NCBI GenBank assembly: GCA_930633495.1
Contig: CAKNFJ010000001.1
Span: forward strand, 1,612,001 to 1,676,000
DNA from: Hyphomicrobiales bacterium
GTDB taxonomy: Bacteria; Pseudomonadota; Alphaproteobacteria; Rhizobiales; Beijerinckiaceae
DNA: 64,000 bases
Direction of reading: 5' to 3'
In this document: one piece after another, positions 25,652 to 34,824 of the stretch
Position numbering within the stretch: position 1 is the first letter of the stretch
How the letters are laid out: each line of letters opens with the position of its first letter
Made by a program: the position numbers and the translations under genes
The notes under the pieces: model-generated
Seen by the model: only the letters and a program-made list of their open reading frames with translations
The model's database searches: none
What the model was told of the DNA's origin: nothing

Positions 25652-26571
25652 CCATCCATCAAATGCCGGCGGACGATACGAAGCCGGCTTACAACTACGC
25701 CTATCTCGACGAGCAGACCAAGCGAATGATCCGTCGCGCTTTGCTCAAGGCGGTCGCGGTGCCCGGCTATCAGGTGCCGTTCGGCTCGCGCGAGATGCCC
25801 CTGGCCCGTGGCTGGGGCACCGGCGGCATCCAGATCACCGCCGCGATCATCGGCCCGGCCGATACGCTCAAGGTGATCGACCAGGGCGCCGACGACACCA
25901 CCAATGCCGTCTCGATCCGCAAGTTCTTCGAGCGCACGGCCGATGCCCGCACCTGCGAGGCGACCAATGAGGCGACGATCATCCAGACCCGCCACCGCAT
26001 CCCGGAAGCGCCGCTGAAGAGCGGCCAGGTCATGGTCTATCAGGTGCCGATGCCGGAGCCGCTGCGCCGGCTGGAACCGCGCGAGGCCGAGACCCGCAAG
26101 ATGCACGCCTGGGCCGAATACGGGCTGATGCAGGTCAAGCTCTACGAGGACATCGCCCGCTATGGCGAGATCACCAAGACCTATGACTACCCGGTCATGG
26201 TCAACGGTCGCTATGTGATGGCGCCCTCGCCCATCCCCAAATTCGACAACCCGAAGATGCACATGTCGCCCGCGCTGCAGTTGTTCGGTGCCGGCCGCGA
26301 GAAGCGCATCTACGCGCTGCCGCCCCATACCAGCGTGAAGAGCCTCGATTTCGAGGATCACCCCTTCCGCATCCAGAGCTGGACCCAGCCCTGCGGGCTC
26401 TGCGGCGCGGCCGACAGCTATCTCGACGAGGTCGTGATCGACGACCGGGGCGGGCGCATGTTCGTCTGCTCCGACAGCCATTATTGCGAGACCCGCCGGG
26501 CGGAAGGCCATCGCGGCACGATGCTGGGCGATGCGGCCGCGAGCGGCCTGGTCGAGGAGACCACCCCATGA
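25648..26571 (+). CDS. phnJ: Carbon-phosphorus lyase PhnJ (radical SAM)
   Basis: 307 residues. The iron-sulfur ligands follow the unusual PhnJ spacing CX2CX21CX5C exactly (Cys249, 252, 274, 280), with the first three expected to hold the 4Fe-4S cluster and the fourth involved in the thiyl-radical step. The glycine thought to carry the first radical lies in VPGYQVPFGSRE (Gly40). It cleaves the C-P bond of ribose-1-phosphonate 5-phosphate, giving the alkane and the 1,2-cyclic phosphate. ATGA overlaps with phnI and phnK. Confidence 0.96.
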   Translation: MTIHQMPADDTKPAYNYAYLDEQTKRMIRRALLKAVAVPGYQVPFGSREMPLARGWGTGGIQITAAIIGPADTLKVIDQGADDTTNAVSIRKFFERTADARTCEATNEATIIQTRHRIPEAPLKSGQVMVYQVPMPEPLRRLEPREAETRKMHAWAEYGLMQVKLYEDIARYGEITKTYDYPVMVNGRYVMAPSPIPKFDNPKMHMSPALQLFGAGREKRIYALPPHTSVKSLDFEDHPFRIQSWTQPCGLCGAADSYLDEVVIDDRGGRMFVCSDSHYCETRRAEGHRGTMLGDAAASGLVEETTP

Positions 26572-27374
26572 CCCTGCATGTCGCAGCGGCCGAGCTCGCG
26601 CTCGAACCCGCCCCCCTGCTCTCCGTCGACGGCGTCAGCCGCTTCTATGGCGAGCGCATCGGCTGCGCCGATGTCTCCTTCGACCTCTGGCCGAGCGAGG
26701 TGCTCGGCATCGTCGGCGAATCCGGCTCGGGCAAGTCGACCCTGCTGCGCTGCCTCGCCGGCATCGACAAGCCCGACGAGGGCGAGGTGCTGTTCCGTGG
26801 CGGCACGGAGCCGCTCGACATCTACTCGGTCTCCGAGCAGGAGCGCCGCCGCCTGATGCGCACGGCCTGGGGCATCGTCCACCAGAACCCGCGCGACGGG
26901 CTGCGCATGGATGTCACCGCCGGCGGCAATGTCGGCGAGCGGCTGATGGATCGCGGCGACCGGCATTACGGCCAGATCCGCGAGCGCGCGCTCGACTGGC
27001 TCCAGCGCGTCGAGATCGCCGGCGCCCGCATCGACGACCGGCCTCGCCAGTTCTCCGGAGGCATGCAGCAGCGCCTGCAGATCGCCCGCGTGCTGGTCTC
27101 GGAGCCGCGCCTCGTCTTCATGGACGAGCCGACCGGCGGCCTCGACGTTTCCGTGCAGGCCCGCCTGCTCGACCTCCTGCGCGTGCTGGTGCGCGATCTC
27201 GGCCTCGCGGCGATCATCGTCACCCACGACCTCGCCGTGGCGCGCCTCCTGACCGACCGCCTGATGGTGATGAAGGACGGCCGCGTCGTCGAGCAGGGCC
27301 TGACCGACCAGGTGCTGGACGATCCGCACCACGCCTATACGCAGCTTCTCACCTCGGCGGTGCTGAGTGTGTGA
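26568..27374 (+). CDS. phnK: C-P lyase-associated ATP-binding protein PhnK
   Basis: 268 residues from the ATG overlapping the phnJ stop. Walker A is GESGSGKST, signature FSGGMQQRLQ, Walker B LVFMDEP. It is an ABC-type ATPase without membrane partner; in E. coli it docks on the PhnGHIJ core through PhnJ. The N-terminal 13 residues before LLSVDGVSRFYGERIG are extra. Followed by a palindromic repeat before phnL. Confidence 0.93.
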   Translation: MTLHVAAAELALEPAPLLSVDGVSRFYGERIGCADVSFDLWPSEVLGIVGESGSGKSTLLRCLAGIDKPDEGEVLFRGGTEPLDIYSVSEQERRRLMRTAWGIVHQNPRDGLRMDVTAGGNVGERLMDRGDRHYGQIRERALDWLQRVEIAGARIDDRPRQFSGGMQQRLQIARVLVSEPRLVFMDEPTGGLDVSVQARLLDLLRVLVRDLGLAAIIVTHDLAVARLLTDRLMVMKDGRVVEQGLTDQVLDDPHHAYTQLLTSAVLSV

Positions 27375-27385
27375 CCTGTTCCCTT

Positions 27386-27515
27386 GTCATTCCGGGGCTT
27401 CGCACAGCGAAGAACCCGGAACCCACGACCGGGTGAGACCTGCGCCAATGGCAATCGGAGCCGCTCATCCAGTCGTGGTTTCCGGGTTCGCGCCTGCGGC
27501 GCGCCCCGGAATGAC
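27386..27515. repeat. Palindromic intergenic repeat, GTCATTCCGG type, copy 2, between phnK and phnL
   Basis: It starts GTCATTCCGGGG and ends CCCCGGAATGAC, with inner inverted words AACCCGGAACCCACGAC and GTCGTGGTTTCCGGGTT. This copy resembles 3621-3724. It is the only gap of more than a few bases between phnG and the DUF1045 gene, so it breaks an otherwise tightly overlapping operon. Confidence 0.8.
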
Positions 27516-27568
27516 AACGGAGAATTCGTCACACCCTCGTCACCTCGCCGGCACAAGGCACTGACCCC

Positions 27569-28267
27569 ATGACCACGATGATTCAGGTCGAGAACGTCGC
27601 CAAGACCTTCACCCTGCACAACCAGGGCGGAACGCGTCTGCCCGTCTTCGGCAACGTCAATTTCCATGTCGATTCCGGCGAGGCGCTGGTGCTTGCCGGC
27701 GCGTCAGGCGCCGGCAAGTCGAGCCTGCTGCGCATCCTCTACGGCAACTACAAGCCGACGGCCGGCGCGATCCGCATCACCCATGCCGGCCGGCCCGTCG
27801 ATATCGTCGCGGCCGTGCCGCGCACCGTGCTCGACATCCGCCGCCGCACGCTCGGCTTCGTCTCGCAGTTCCTGCGCGTGATCCCGCGCGTCTCGACGCT
27901 GGACATCGTCCGCGATCCGCTGCTTGCTCGCGGCGCCGCTCCCGAGGTCGCGAGCGAGAAGGCCAAGGCCATGCTCGCTCGCCTCAACCTGCCGGAGCGC
28001 CTCTGGAACCTCGCGCCCGCCACCTTCTCCGGCGGCGAGCAGCAGCGCGTCAACATCGCCCGTTCCTTCGTCGATCCCTCGCCGATCATGCTGATCGACG
28101 AGCCGACCGCCTCGCTCGACACCGCCAACCGCGACGTCGTGGTCGAGCTCATCGCCGAGGCGCGCGCCGCCGGCGCGGCAATCGTCGGCATTTTCCATGA
28201 CGAGGCGGTTCGCGAACGTGTCGCGACGCGCTATCTCGACATCACCGCTTTCCGGAAGGCCGCCTGA
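27569..28267 (+). CDS. phnL: C-P lyase-associated ATP-binding protein PhnL
   Basis: 232 residues. Walker [10 protein letters not shown], signature [10 protein letters not shown] and Walker B IMLIDEP; it opens [23 protein letters not shown], as PhnL does. Structural work on E. coli shows PhnL joining PhnK on the core complex; both are soluble. It follows phnK after a repeat-filled gap of 194 bases and overlaps phnM by one base (TGATG). Confidence 0.92.
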   Translation: MTTMIQVENVAKTFTLHNQGGTRLPVFGNVNFHVDSGEALVLAGASGAGKSSLLRILYGNYKPTAGAIRITHAGRPVDIVAAVPRTVLDIRRRTLGFVSQFLRVIPRVSTLDIVRDPLLARGAAPEVASEKAKAMLARLNLPERLWNLAPATFSGGEQQRVNIARSFVDPSPIMLIDEPTASLDTANRDVVVELIAEARAAGAAIVGIFHDEAVRERVATRYLDITAFRKAA

Positions 28268-29406
28268 TGCAGACCGTTCTCACCAACGCCAAACTCATTC
28301 TTGAGAACGAGGTCGTCACCGGCACCATCGCCTTCGACGGAAGCGGCATCACGGCCGTCGATCAGGGTAATTCGTCGCTGCCCGGCGCCATCGACATCGG
28401 TGGCGACTATGTCGCCCCCGGCCTCGTCGAGATGCACACCGACAACATGGAAAAGCACTTCATGCCGCGCCCGAAGGTCTTCTGGCCGAACGGGCTGGCG
28501 GCGGCGCTCGTCCATGACGCGCAGATGGCCGCGGCCGGCGTCACCACGGTCTATGACGCGGTCTGCGCCGGCACGCCCTTCTCGGCCAAGGACTACCGCA
28601 AGGACATCTTCGCCGACGTGATGAAGTCGCTGGCCTATGGCCAGAGCGAGAACGTCTTCCGGATCGACCACCGCATCCATATGCGCTGCGAATTGACGAG
28701 CCCCAACCTGCTCGAAGACATCGCGCCCTATCAGGACGACGCGCTCGTCCAGCTCGTCTCGCTGATGGATCACACCCCCGGCCAGCGCCAATGGCGCGAT
28801 CTCCAGCATCTCAAGACCTACGCGCTCGGCAACGGCAAGACCCAGGCCGAGTTCGAGGAGGACGTCGAGGTGCGCCAGCGCGACGGTGCGGCCAATGTCG
28901 CGAAGAACTGGCAGGCCGTGGTCGACATCTTCCGCACGCGCGGCATTCCGCTCGCGACCCATGACGACACGATTCCGGAGCATGTCGAGGAAGGCGTCGC
29001 TTCGGGCGCAGTGATCTCCGAGTTCCCGACCACGGTCGAGGCGGCGGCCGCCGCCAAGCAGCACGGCCTCGCGACGGTTGCCGGCGCGCCGAACGTCGTG
29101 CGCGGCGGCTCGCATTCCGGCGGCGTATCGGTCTCCGAGCTCGCCGAGAAGGGCCTGCTCGACGGGCTCTCCTCCGACTATGTGCCGGCGAGTCTCCTCC
29201 AGGCCGTGGTCAAGCTCAATGCCAGCCACGGCGTCGTGCTTCCCGAAGCGATGGGCATGGTCACCTGGAAAGTCGCCGACATCCTCGGCCTCAGGGATCG
29301 CGGCCATCTGAAGCCCGGTCTGCGCGCCGATCTCGTGCGCTTCAAGGTGCTGGGCGCGACGCCTGTCATCGGCGCGGTCTGGTCGCAGGGCGAGCGCGCA
29401 TTTTGA
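28267..29406 (+). CDS. phnM: Alpha-D-ribose 1-methylphosphonate 5-triphosphate diphosphatase PhnM
   Basis: 379 residues, amidohydrolase superfamily. The metal-binding GLVEMHTDNMEKH motif and later THDDTIPEHVEEG and NVVRGGSHSGG regions are those of PhnM. It removes pyrophosphate from the triphosphoribosyl phosphonate made by PhnGHI, giving the substrate of PhnJ. Its TGA overlaps the TTG start of the following DUF1045 gene. Confidence 0.94.
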   Translation: MQTVLTNAKLILENEVVTGTIAFDGSGITAVDQGNSSLPGAIDIGGDYVAPGLVEMHTDNMEKHFMPRPKVFWPNGLAAALVHDAQMAAAGVTTVYDAVCAGTPFSAKDYRKDIFADVMKSLAYGQSENVFRIDHRIHMRCELTSPNLLEDIAPYQDDALVQLVSLMDHTPGQRQWRDLQHLKTYALGNGKTQAEFEEDVEVRQRDGAANVAKNWQAVVDIFRTRGIPLATHDDTIPEHVEEGVASGAVISEFPTTVEAAAAAKQHGLATVAGAPNVVRGGSHSGGVSVSELAEKGLLDGLSSDYVPASLLQAVVKLNASHGVVLPEAMGMVTWKVADILGLRDRGHLKPGLRADLVRFKVLGATPVIGAVWSQGERAF

Positions 29407-30098
29407 GCAAGCCGCGCTACGCTCTCTACTACGCTCCCGCCGCCTACAGCGCCCTCTGGCGCTTCGGCAGCGCGACGCTCGGCTATGACGCTTTGACGGG
29501 CGAAGAGCTTTCCTTCGCCGTTCCGCCCGGCTGCGATCCCGCGCTCTGGCCGGCCTTCACCGAGGAGCCGCGCCGTTACGGCTTCCACGCGACTTTGAAG
29601 GCGCCGTTCGAGCTGGCCGACGGCCGCAGCGAGGAGCAGTTGCGCGCCTTTGCCCGCAACTACGCCGCCGGCCGGGAAAGCGTGACGCTGGCGGGATTGA
29701 GCGTCACCGCGCTCGGCTCCTTCATCGCGCTGACGCCGTCAGAGCCGAGCGAGGATTTGCAGCGCTTCGCCTTCGCGCTGGTTCAGGCCTTCGAGCCCTT
29801 CCGCGCGCCGCTGGCGGAGGCGGACCGGGCGCGGCGGCTCAAGAGCCCGCTCACCCCGGCGCAGCACGCCTATCTCGAAGCCTATGGCTATCCCTATGTG
29901 GGCGATGCCTTCCGCTTCCACATGACGCTGACCGGTTCGCTGCCGCGCGATCACGCCGCTTCCGCGAAGCAGGCGCTCGAAGCGGCCTTCGCCGCCGCAC
30001 TACCGACGGGCCCGGCCAGGATCGATCGCTTCGCGCTGTTCAGGCAGGACGACCGTGCCGGCCGCTTCCGCCTGATCGATTCCTATCCGTTCGGTTAG
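29403..30098 (+). CDS. DUF1045 2H-phosphoesterase-like phosphonate metabolism protein
   Basis: 231 residues from TTG 29403, which overlaps the phnM stop; the first residues SKPRYALYYAPAAYSALWRFG are the conserved start of the family. Two HxT motifs (YGFHATLKAPF and FHMTLTGSL) are those of 2H phosphoesterases, which open cyclic phosphates or cleave phosphodiesters. The family occurs almost only in C-P lyase loci (TIGR03223 type) and has no firmly known reaction. No phnP is present here, so it may hydrolyse the 5-phosphoribosyl 1,2-cyclic phosphate made by PhnJ; that is inference. It converges with phnN, overlapping by 4 bases. Confidence 0.85.
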   Translation: MSKPRYALYYAPAAYSALWRFGSATLGYDALTGEELSFAVPPGCDPALWPAFTEEPRRYGFHATLKAPFELADGRSEEQLRAFARNYAAGRESVTLAGLSVTALGSFIALTPSEPSEDLQRFAFALVQAFEPFRAPLAEADRARRLKSPLTPAQHAYLEAYGYPYVGDAFRFHMTLTGSLPRDHAASAKQALEAAFAAALPTGPARIDRFALFRQDDRAGRFRLIDSYPFG

Positions 30099-30694
30099 GA
30101 GCCATGCCGCCCGAGCGCGCGCAGGACGGCCAGCAGCTCGTCGGCGGCCTCCGTGACGCTGCGATCGTTCAGGATCGTGACGATCTCGGCCCGCTCCGCC
30201 GTCAGGGGCGCCTCTCGCTTCAGGCGGGCCGCGATATCCGCTTCGCTTTCGCGACCGCGTGCCTCGAGCCGCTGCGCCAGCACCGCAACCGGCGCGGTGA
30301 TGTTGAGCACGACAACGCGCTCCGCCAGCCGCTCCGCGACCGCAATGGCAGCGCGCGAAACATTGACGATCACAACCGCGCCCGCCGCGATGCCGACGAG
30401 CTCCGCCGCCGGAATGCCGTAGCTCAGGCCATGCGCCCGCCAGCTCAGCGCCAGCCCGCCGATCGCTTCGATCTCGCGAAAGCCGGCCTCGTCGCAGGAA
30501 TCGTGATCCTCGGCGCCGGCCATCGCCGGCCGGGTGATCAGCCGGCGCGCGAAGCGGAAGCGCGGATCGCAGGCGAGGCCCGCCCGCGCCGCTTCCATCA
30601 GCGTGTCCTTCCCCGCGCCGGAAGGGCCAACCACGAGAACGAGCGCGCCCGCTGTTGAAGCAGGGGCGGCGAGATCAGGAGAGTGCAGGGACAT
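30095..30694 (-). CDS. phnN: Ribose 1,5-bisphosphate phosphokinase PhnN
   Basis: 199 residues from ATG 30694 (an in-frame GTG lies at 30700). The P-loop GPSGAGKDTL is the PhnN variant of the guanylate-kinase fold. It phosphorylates ribose 1,5-bisphosphate to PRPP, returning the ribose left by C-P lyase to nucleotide synthesis. It is the only catabolic phn gene on the minus strand here. Its ATG shares two bases with the ATG of the divergent acetyltransferase (the word CATG), so each gene's upstream signals must lie inside the other gene. Confidence 0.9.
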   Translation of the reverse strand: MSLHSPDLAAPASTAGALVLVVGPSGAGKDTLMEAARAGLACDPRFRFARRLITRPAMAGAEDHDSCDEAGFREIEAIGGLALSWRAHGLSYGIPAAELVGIAAGAVVIVNVSRAAIAVAERLAERVVVLNITAPVAVLAQRLEARGRESEADIAARLKREAPLTAERAEIVTILNDRSVTEAADELLAVLRALGRHGS

Positions 30695-31352
30695 GGCCAC
30701 GAAGAAACTGGGTCTCGAACCGGTGATCGACCCGACCGCCCAGGTCAGGCAGGCGACGCTCGGCCGCTACACCGCGATCGGCGCGCGCACGAGCTTCGTC
30801 GAGTCGACGATGGATGACTACTCCTATGTCGTGAACGACGCGAATGTCATTTACACGACGATCGGCAAGTTTTGTTCGATCGCGGCGATGACCCGGATCA
30901 ACCCCGGCAACCACCCGATGCAGCGGGCGAGCCAGTCGCATTTCACCTACCGCGCCGCCGCCTATTTCGACGATGCCGAGGACGACGCGGCCTTCTTCGA
31001 CTGGCGCCGGTCCCATGCGGTGACGATCGGCCACGACGTCTGGATCGGCCATGGCGCCATCGTGCTCGCCGGCCGCAGCATCGGCACGGGCGCGGTGGTC
31101 GCGGGCGGCGCCGTCGTCACCAAGGACGTGGCGCCCTATACCATCGTCGCCGGCAATCCGGCCCGGCCGGTCCGGCGGCGCTTTTCCGAGGATGTCGCCG
31201 GGCGGCTGCAGGCGCTGGCCTGGTGGGACTGGGACCATGCAAGGCTGCGTTCGGCGCTGGAGGATTTCCGCCATCTGCCGGTGGAGGCCTTCCTCGACAA
31301 GCACGAAGCGCTGGAGGGCAAGGCCGAGGGCTCCGTACCGCAACGCGGTTGA
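30693..31352 (+). CDS. Hexapeptide-repeat acetyltransferase of phosphonate loci
   Basis: 219 residues from ATG 30693, which has AGGAGA 10 bases upstream inside phnN. Left-handed beta-helix repeats ([67 protein letters not shown]) end in a helix with [13 protein letters not shown]. It is of the group found beside C-P lyase genes (TIGR03308 type), related to chloramphenicol/virginiamycin acetyltransferases. It may acetylate aminophosphonates, as PhnO does in E. coli, but that is not shown. Confidence 0.85.
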   Translation: MATKKLGLEPVIDPTAQVRQATLGRYTAIGARTSFVESTMDDYSYVVNDANVIYTTIGKFCSIAAMTRINPGNHPMQRASQSHFTYRAAAYFDDAEDDAAFFDWRRSHAVTIGHDVWIGHGAIVLAGRSIGTGAVVAGGAVVTKDVAPYTIVAGNPARPVRRRFSEDVAGRLQALAWWDWDHARLRSALEDFRHLPVEAFLDKHEALEGKAEGSVPQRG

Positions 31353-31449
31353 TTCAGATCAATCCGCTCCTCACCAGCCGTTAACGCATGGCGGCCGAGA
31401 GAGGACGCCGGCTCGCGCAGTCATGAGCCCCAGTTGGAAGATCGGTTTC

Positions 31450-32952
31450 ATGTCCGCACCGGATCATCTCGCCAGGCGGCTGGCGTTCATCGGCCTCGAC
31501 GCTGCGGCGCACAGCCATATCCGCGCTGTTCGCGAGGCGCTGGAAGCGGCCATCCCGGATGCGCTCGACACCTTCTATGCGCAGCTGCGGAGCTTCCCCG
31601 AAACCCGCGGCTTCTTCGGCAGCGAACAGCATGTCGAAGCCGCCAAGCAGCGCCAGCTCCAGCACTGGAGCGGCATCGCGACGGGCAGCTTCGACGAAAG
31701 CTATGTCGATGCCGTCACCCGGGTCGGCAAGGTCCATGCCCGGATCGGACTCGAACCGCGCTGGTATATCGGCGGCTATGCGCTGATCCTGGAGAAGATG
31801 CTCGCGAGCGTCATCGAGGCACGCTGGCCGAAGAACGCGCTCGGCCGCCGCATGCCCGGCGCCGACGCGCGTGCCGCCGAGATCGGGGCGATCGTCAAGG
31901 CGGCGCTGCTCGACATGGACTACGCCATCACCGTCTATCTCGAAGCCTCCGAAGAAGCCCGGCTGAAGGCGGAGGCCGAGGCACGCGCCGTCGAGCAGGC
32001 GAAGGCGGCCGAGCGCGACCAGGCCATCGCCTGCGTCAGCAGAAGCATGGCCGCCCTGGCCGAGGGCGACCTGACCCATCGCATGAGCGACGAGATCCCA
32101 GCCGAGTACGGCCAGATCCGCGACCATTTCAACGCAGCGATGGAGCGATTGCAGGAGATGGCCGCCACGATCAAGGCGACTTCGGCCGCCATCGCCGCCT
32201 CCTCCCAGGAAATCGACAGCGGCGCGCAGGACCTGTCGATGCGCACCGAGCAGCAGGCGTCCGCGCTGGAGGAGAGCGCCGCGACGACCGAGCAGCTCGC
32301 CGCATCCGTCAAGACCTCCTCGCAGGCCTCGCGTGAATCCGTCGCGCTCGCCGACGAAGCGGCCGATGTCGCCCGCACCGGCGGTGACATCGTCAGGGAC
32401 GCCGTCGAGGCCATGGCCCGGATCGAGGGCGCGTCGAAGCGGATCTCCGAAATCACCGACGTGATCGACGGCATCGCCTTCCAGACCAATCTGCTCGCGC
32501 TCAATGCCGCCGTCGAAGCGGCGCGCGCCGGCGAGGCCGGCCGCGGCTTCGCCGTGGTCGCCGCCGAAGTCCGGGCCCTCGCCCAGCGTTCCGCCGGAGC
32601 CGCCAAGGACATCACCGGACTTATTACCTCCTCGGACGCCGAAGTCGCCGAAGGGGTGAAGCTGGTGCGGCAGGCCGGCGCCACGCTCGACCGGATCGTC
32701 GCCGCCTCCGACCGGGTCTCGCGCACCGTCGACGAGATCGCCGCCGCGGCCGGCGAGCAGGCCAACGGCATCGACGAGATGAGCCAGACCGTCAGCCATA
32801 TGGACGAAATCACGCAGCAGAACGCGGCGCTAGCCGAGCAGAGTGCCGCCTCGGCGCGCATGCTGCTGGATCAGATCGGGCAGCTCAACCGGCTGGTCGC
32901 CGCGTTCCGGACGGAGCCGCAGCATCAGCCGGGCCGCCGCGGCGCAGCCTGA
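31450..32952 (+). CDS. Soluble globin-coupled methyl-accepting chemotaxis protein (HemAT-like)
   Basis: 500 residues from ATG 31450, preceded by GGAAG; ATG 31423 in frame gives 509. Residues 1-165 form a sensor globin: [15 protein letters not shown], the proximal His72 in [14 protein letters not shown] and [15 protein letters not shown] are conserved in globin-coupled sensors. A coiled-coil/HAMP-like segment ([14 protein letters not shown]... [10 protein letters not shown]) leads to the signalling domain, whose hairpin tip [31 protein letters not shown] is complete. There is no membrane segment. It probably senses oxygen or another gas through haem and signals to CheA. No che genes are nearby. 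Confidence 0.9.
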   Translation: MSAPDHLARRLAFIGLDAAAHSHIRAVREALEAAIPDALDTFYAQLRSFPETRGFFGSEQHVEAAKQRQLQHWSGIATGSFDESYVDAVTRVGKVHARIGLEPRWYIGGYALILEKMLASVIEARWPKNALGRRMPGADARAAEIGAIVKAALLDMDYAITVYLEASEEARLKAEAEARAVEQAKAAERDQAIACVSRSMAALAEGDLTHRMSDEIPAEYGQIRDHFNAAMERLQEMAATIKATSAAIAASSQEIDSGAQDLSMRTEQQASALEESAATTEQLAASVKTSSQASRESVALADEAADVARTGGDIVRDAVEAMARIEGASKRISEITDVIDGIAFQTNLLALNAAVEAARAGEAGRGFAVVAAEVRALAQRSAGAAKDITGLITSSDAEVAEGVKLVRQAGATLDRIVAASDRVSRTVDEIAAAAGEQANGIDEMSQTVSHMDEITQQNAALAEQSAASARMLLDQIGQLNRLVAAFRTEPQHQPGRRGAA

Positions 32953-32964
32953 GCGTCGGCCCCG

Positions 32965-33627
32965 TCAGCCCGCGAGGCGCCAGACCGAGCTGCGCTTGAT
33001 TTCGGCGTCTTCCAACGCGCGCGTCACCGGCACCTCATAGGTGGCGACCGCTTGCAGCCGTCCTTTCGGCAGGTAGCTGCGGCCGGGATCGCCGATCAGC
33101 ACCGTCGCCCCCCGCGCCGACAGGGCCGAGAGCCAGGCGATGACGCGCTCGGCCATCTCGCGCTCGTAGCAGACGTCGCCGGCGCAAACGACGTCCCAGC
33201 CCTCGTCGCGGCCGATCAGATCATCGGCCCGCGCCGTCACCGCAACGCCGTTGGCGCCGGCATTGATGCCGATCGCGGCAACCGCGAAGGCGTCGATGTC
33301 GCAACCCTCGACGCGCGCCGCTCCCGCCCGCGCCGCCGCGATCGCGACCAGCCCCGAGCCCGAGGCGAAATCGAGGACATGCCGGCCCGCGACGGTCTGC
33401 GGATGATCGAGCAGGTAGCGCGCCAGGGCCTGCCCCCCGGCCCATGCGAACGCCCAGAACGGCGGCGGCAGACCGATCACGGCAAGCTCGTCCTCGGTCT
33501 TCTGCCAGAGCTCGGTCGCCTCCTCGGCGACATGCAGCGCGATCTCCGGCGCGTGCGGCACCGGCAACAGCCGCGTATGCGCGCGGATGAAGCCCGCGCG
33601 ATCCGGCATCGCTCCCGTCTCGCTCAC
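32965..33627 (-). CDS. Class I SAM-dependent protein methyltransferase (PrmA/ETFB-lysine methyltransferase-like)
   Basis: 220 residues from a GTG that overlaps the preceding TGA (GTGA); ATG 33609 is the alternative. Motif I VLDFASGSGLVAIAAARAGA, motif II EGCDIDAFAVAAIGINA and the upstream PPFWAFAWAGGQALARYLLD mark the METTL20/electron-transfer-flavoprotein lysine methyltransferase-like group, with DVVCAGDVCYE as the catalytic-side motif. The target protein is not known here. Likely co-transcribed with the glycosyltransferase before it. Confidence 0.8.
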   Translation of the reverse strand: MSETGAMPDRAGFIRAHTRLLPVPHAPEIALHVAEEATELWQKTEDELAVIGLPPPFWAFAWAGGQALARYLLDHPQTVAGRHVLDFASGSGLVAIAAARAGAARVEGCDIDAFAVAAIGINAGANGVAVTARADDLIGRDEGWDVVCAGDVCYEREMAERVIAWLSALSARGATVLIGDPGRSYLPKGRLQAVATYEVPVTRALEDAEIKRSSVWRLAG

Positions 33628-34778
33628 GCCACCTGCTCCACCGCGGGCCCGGCGAGCAGCCCGCGATAGAGCGCCTTCACCGCATTCATCACGTCGCGCT
33701 CGGTGTGGCCGGCGAGCAGGCGGGCGCGGGCATTCGCGCCCATGCGTTCCGCCAGCCCCGGCGCGCGCGCGAACACGATCAGCGCCTTGGCGAGCGCAGC
33801 CGCATCGCCGGCCGGCACGACCATGCCGTCCTCCCCCTCGCGGACGAAGCTGCGGCAGCCCGGAACATCGGTCGTCAAGATCGGCCGGCCACAGGCCGCC
33901 GCCTCCAGGATCGTGCGCGGCAGCCCTTCTCCGCCGCGCGAGGGCAGCATGCAGAGATGATGCGCCTTCCAGACCGCCTCGACATCGCGCGTCGGGCCGG
34001 CCCAGGCGATGCCGGGCCGCGCCGCCCACTCCTTCAGCATCGCCTCGGGAATCGCCTTCGGATTGGACGGATCGGGCGCGCCATGGATGGTCAGCTCGAC
34101 CTTCGCCCCCTCGGCACGGGCGAGCCGGACCGCCTCGACCGCGAGATCGACGCCCTTGGACCAGAGCATGCGCGCCACCAGCGCGACCTTGAGCGGCGGC
34201 GCGGGCGGCATCGGCGATGGCATCAGGATCAGCGGATCGACCCCGGCGCCGCCAACGAGCGCCACCTTCGCGGCATCCTGCGGGTCGAGCCCCAGCGTGA
34301 CCGGATCATCCGGGTTCTCGAACAGGAAACGGACCTGCGGACCATCGATCGCGCCGCGCAGCCAGGCGATCGCGGCGAGGCGAGCGGCGGCAGCCAGCAA
34401 TCCCTGCCGCGCCCCGAGAAAGCCGAGGCCGGTCAGCGCATAGACCCGCCGGTCGACGCCGGCGCGCTTGCCGGCGAAACCGGCAAGCGCGATCGGCTTG
34501 AGCGCAATGCAATGCAGGATATCGGGCTGTTCCGCCGCGATCAGGCGCTTCAATGCCCCGACCTGCTTGAACAAGGCGCGCGGATCGAGGCTGCGACGCT
34601 CCGCCTCCAGCGCGATCAACCGCGCGCCGGTCGCCTCGATCACGCGCCGATGGTTGCGCTCGCGGGCGATGACGGCGACGTCGAGGCCGAGCTCGCGCGC
34701 CGCCCGCGCCATCGGCAGGAAATGCGAGGCGAAGAACCAGTCCTCGGTGGCAACGAAGAGGAGTTTTTGGCGGGACAT
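33624..34778 (-). CDS. Glycosyltransferase family 4 protein
   Basis: 384 residues, GT-B fold. N-terminal domain KLLFVATEDWFFASHFLPMARAARELG; C-terminal donor-binding domain with the ExxxxxxxE-type motif PSRGGEGLPRTILEAAACGRPILTTDVPGC. It transfers a sugar from a nucleotide-sugar donor, probably to a lipid-linked or surface polysaccharide; acceptor unknown. It lies 46 bases after the subtilase gene and overlaps the methyltransferase, so it probably belongs to the sigma-factor transcription unit. Confidence 0.87.
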   Translation of the reverse strand: MSRQKLLFVATEDWFFASHFLPMARAARELGLDVAVIARERNHRRVIEATGARLIALEAERRSLDPRALFKQVGALKRLIAAEQPDILHCIALKPIALAGFAGKRAGVDRRVYALTGLGFLGARQGLLAAAARLAAIAWLRGAIDGPQVRFLFENPDDPVTLGLDPQDAAKVALVGGAGVDPLILMPSPMPPAPPLKVALVARMLWSKGVDLAVEAVRLARAEGAKVELTIHGAPDPSNPKAIPEAMLKEWAARPGIAWAGPTRDVEAVWKAHHLCMLPSRGGEGLPRTILEAAACGRPILTTDVPGCRSFVREGEDGMVVPAGDAAALAKALIVFARAPGLAERMGANARARLLAGHTERDVMNAVKALYRGLLAGPAVEQVA

Positions 34779-34824
34779 CGCGCCATCAGGCCGATGCGGC
34801 CGCCGAGGTCAAGTCCGGCGCCCG

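Noticed and set aside
31051..31422. In-frame extension upstream of the globin-coupled chemoreceptor
   Set aside because: It overlaps the acetyltransferase gene in another frame and is Ser/Arg/Pro-rich without family homology.
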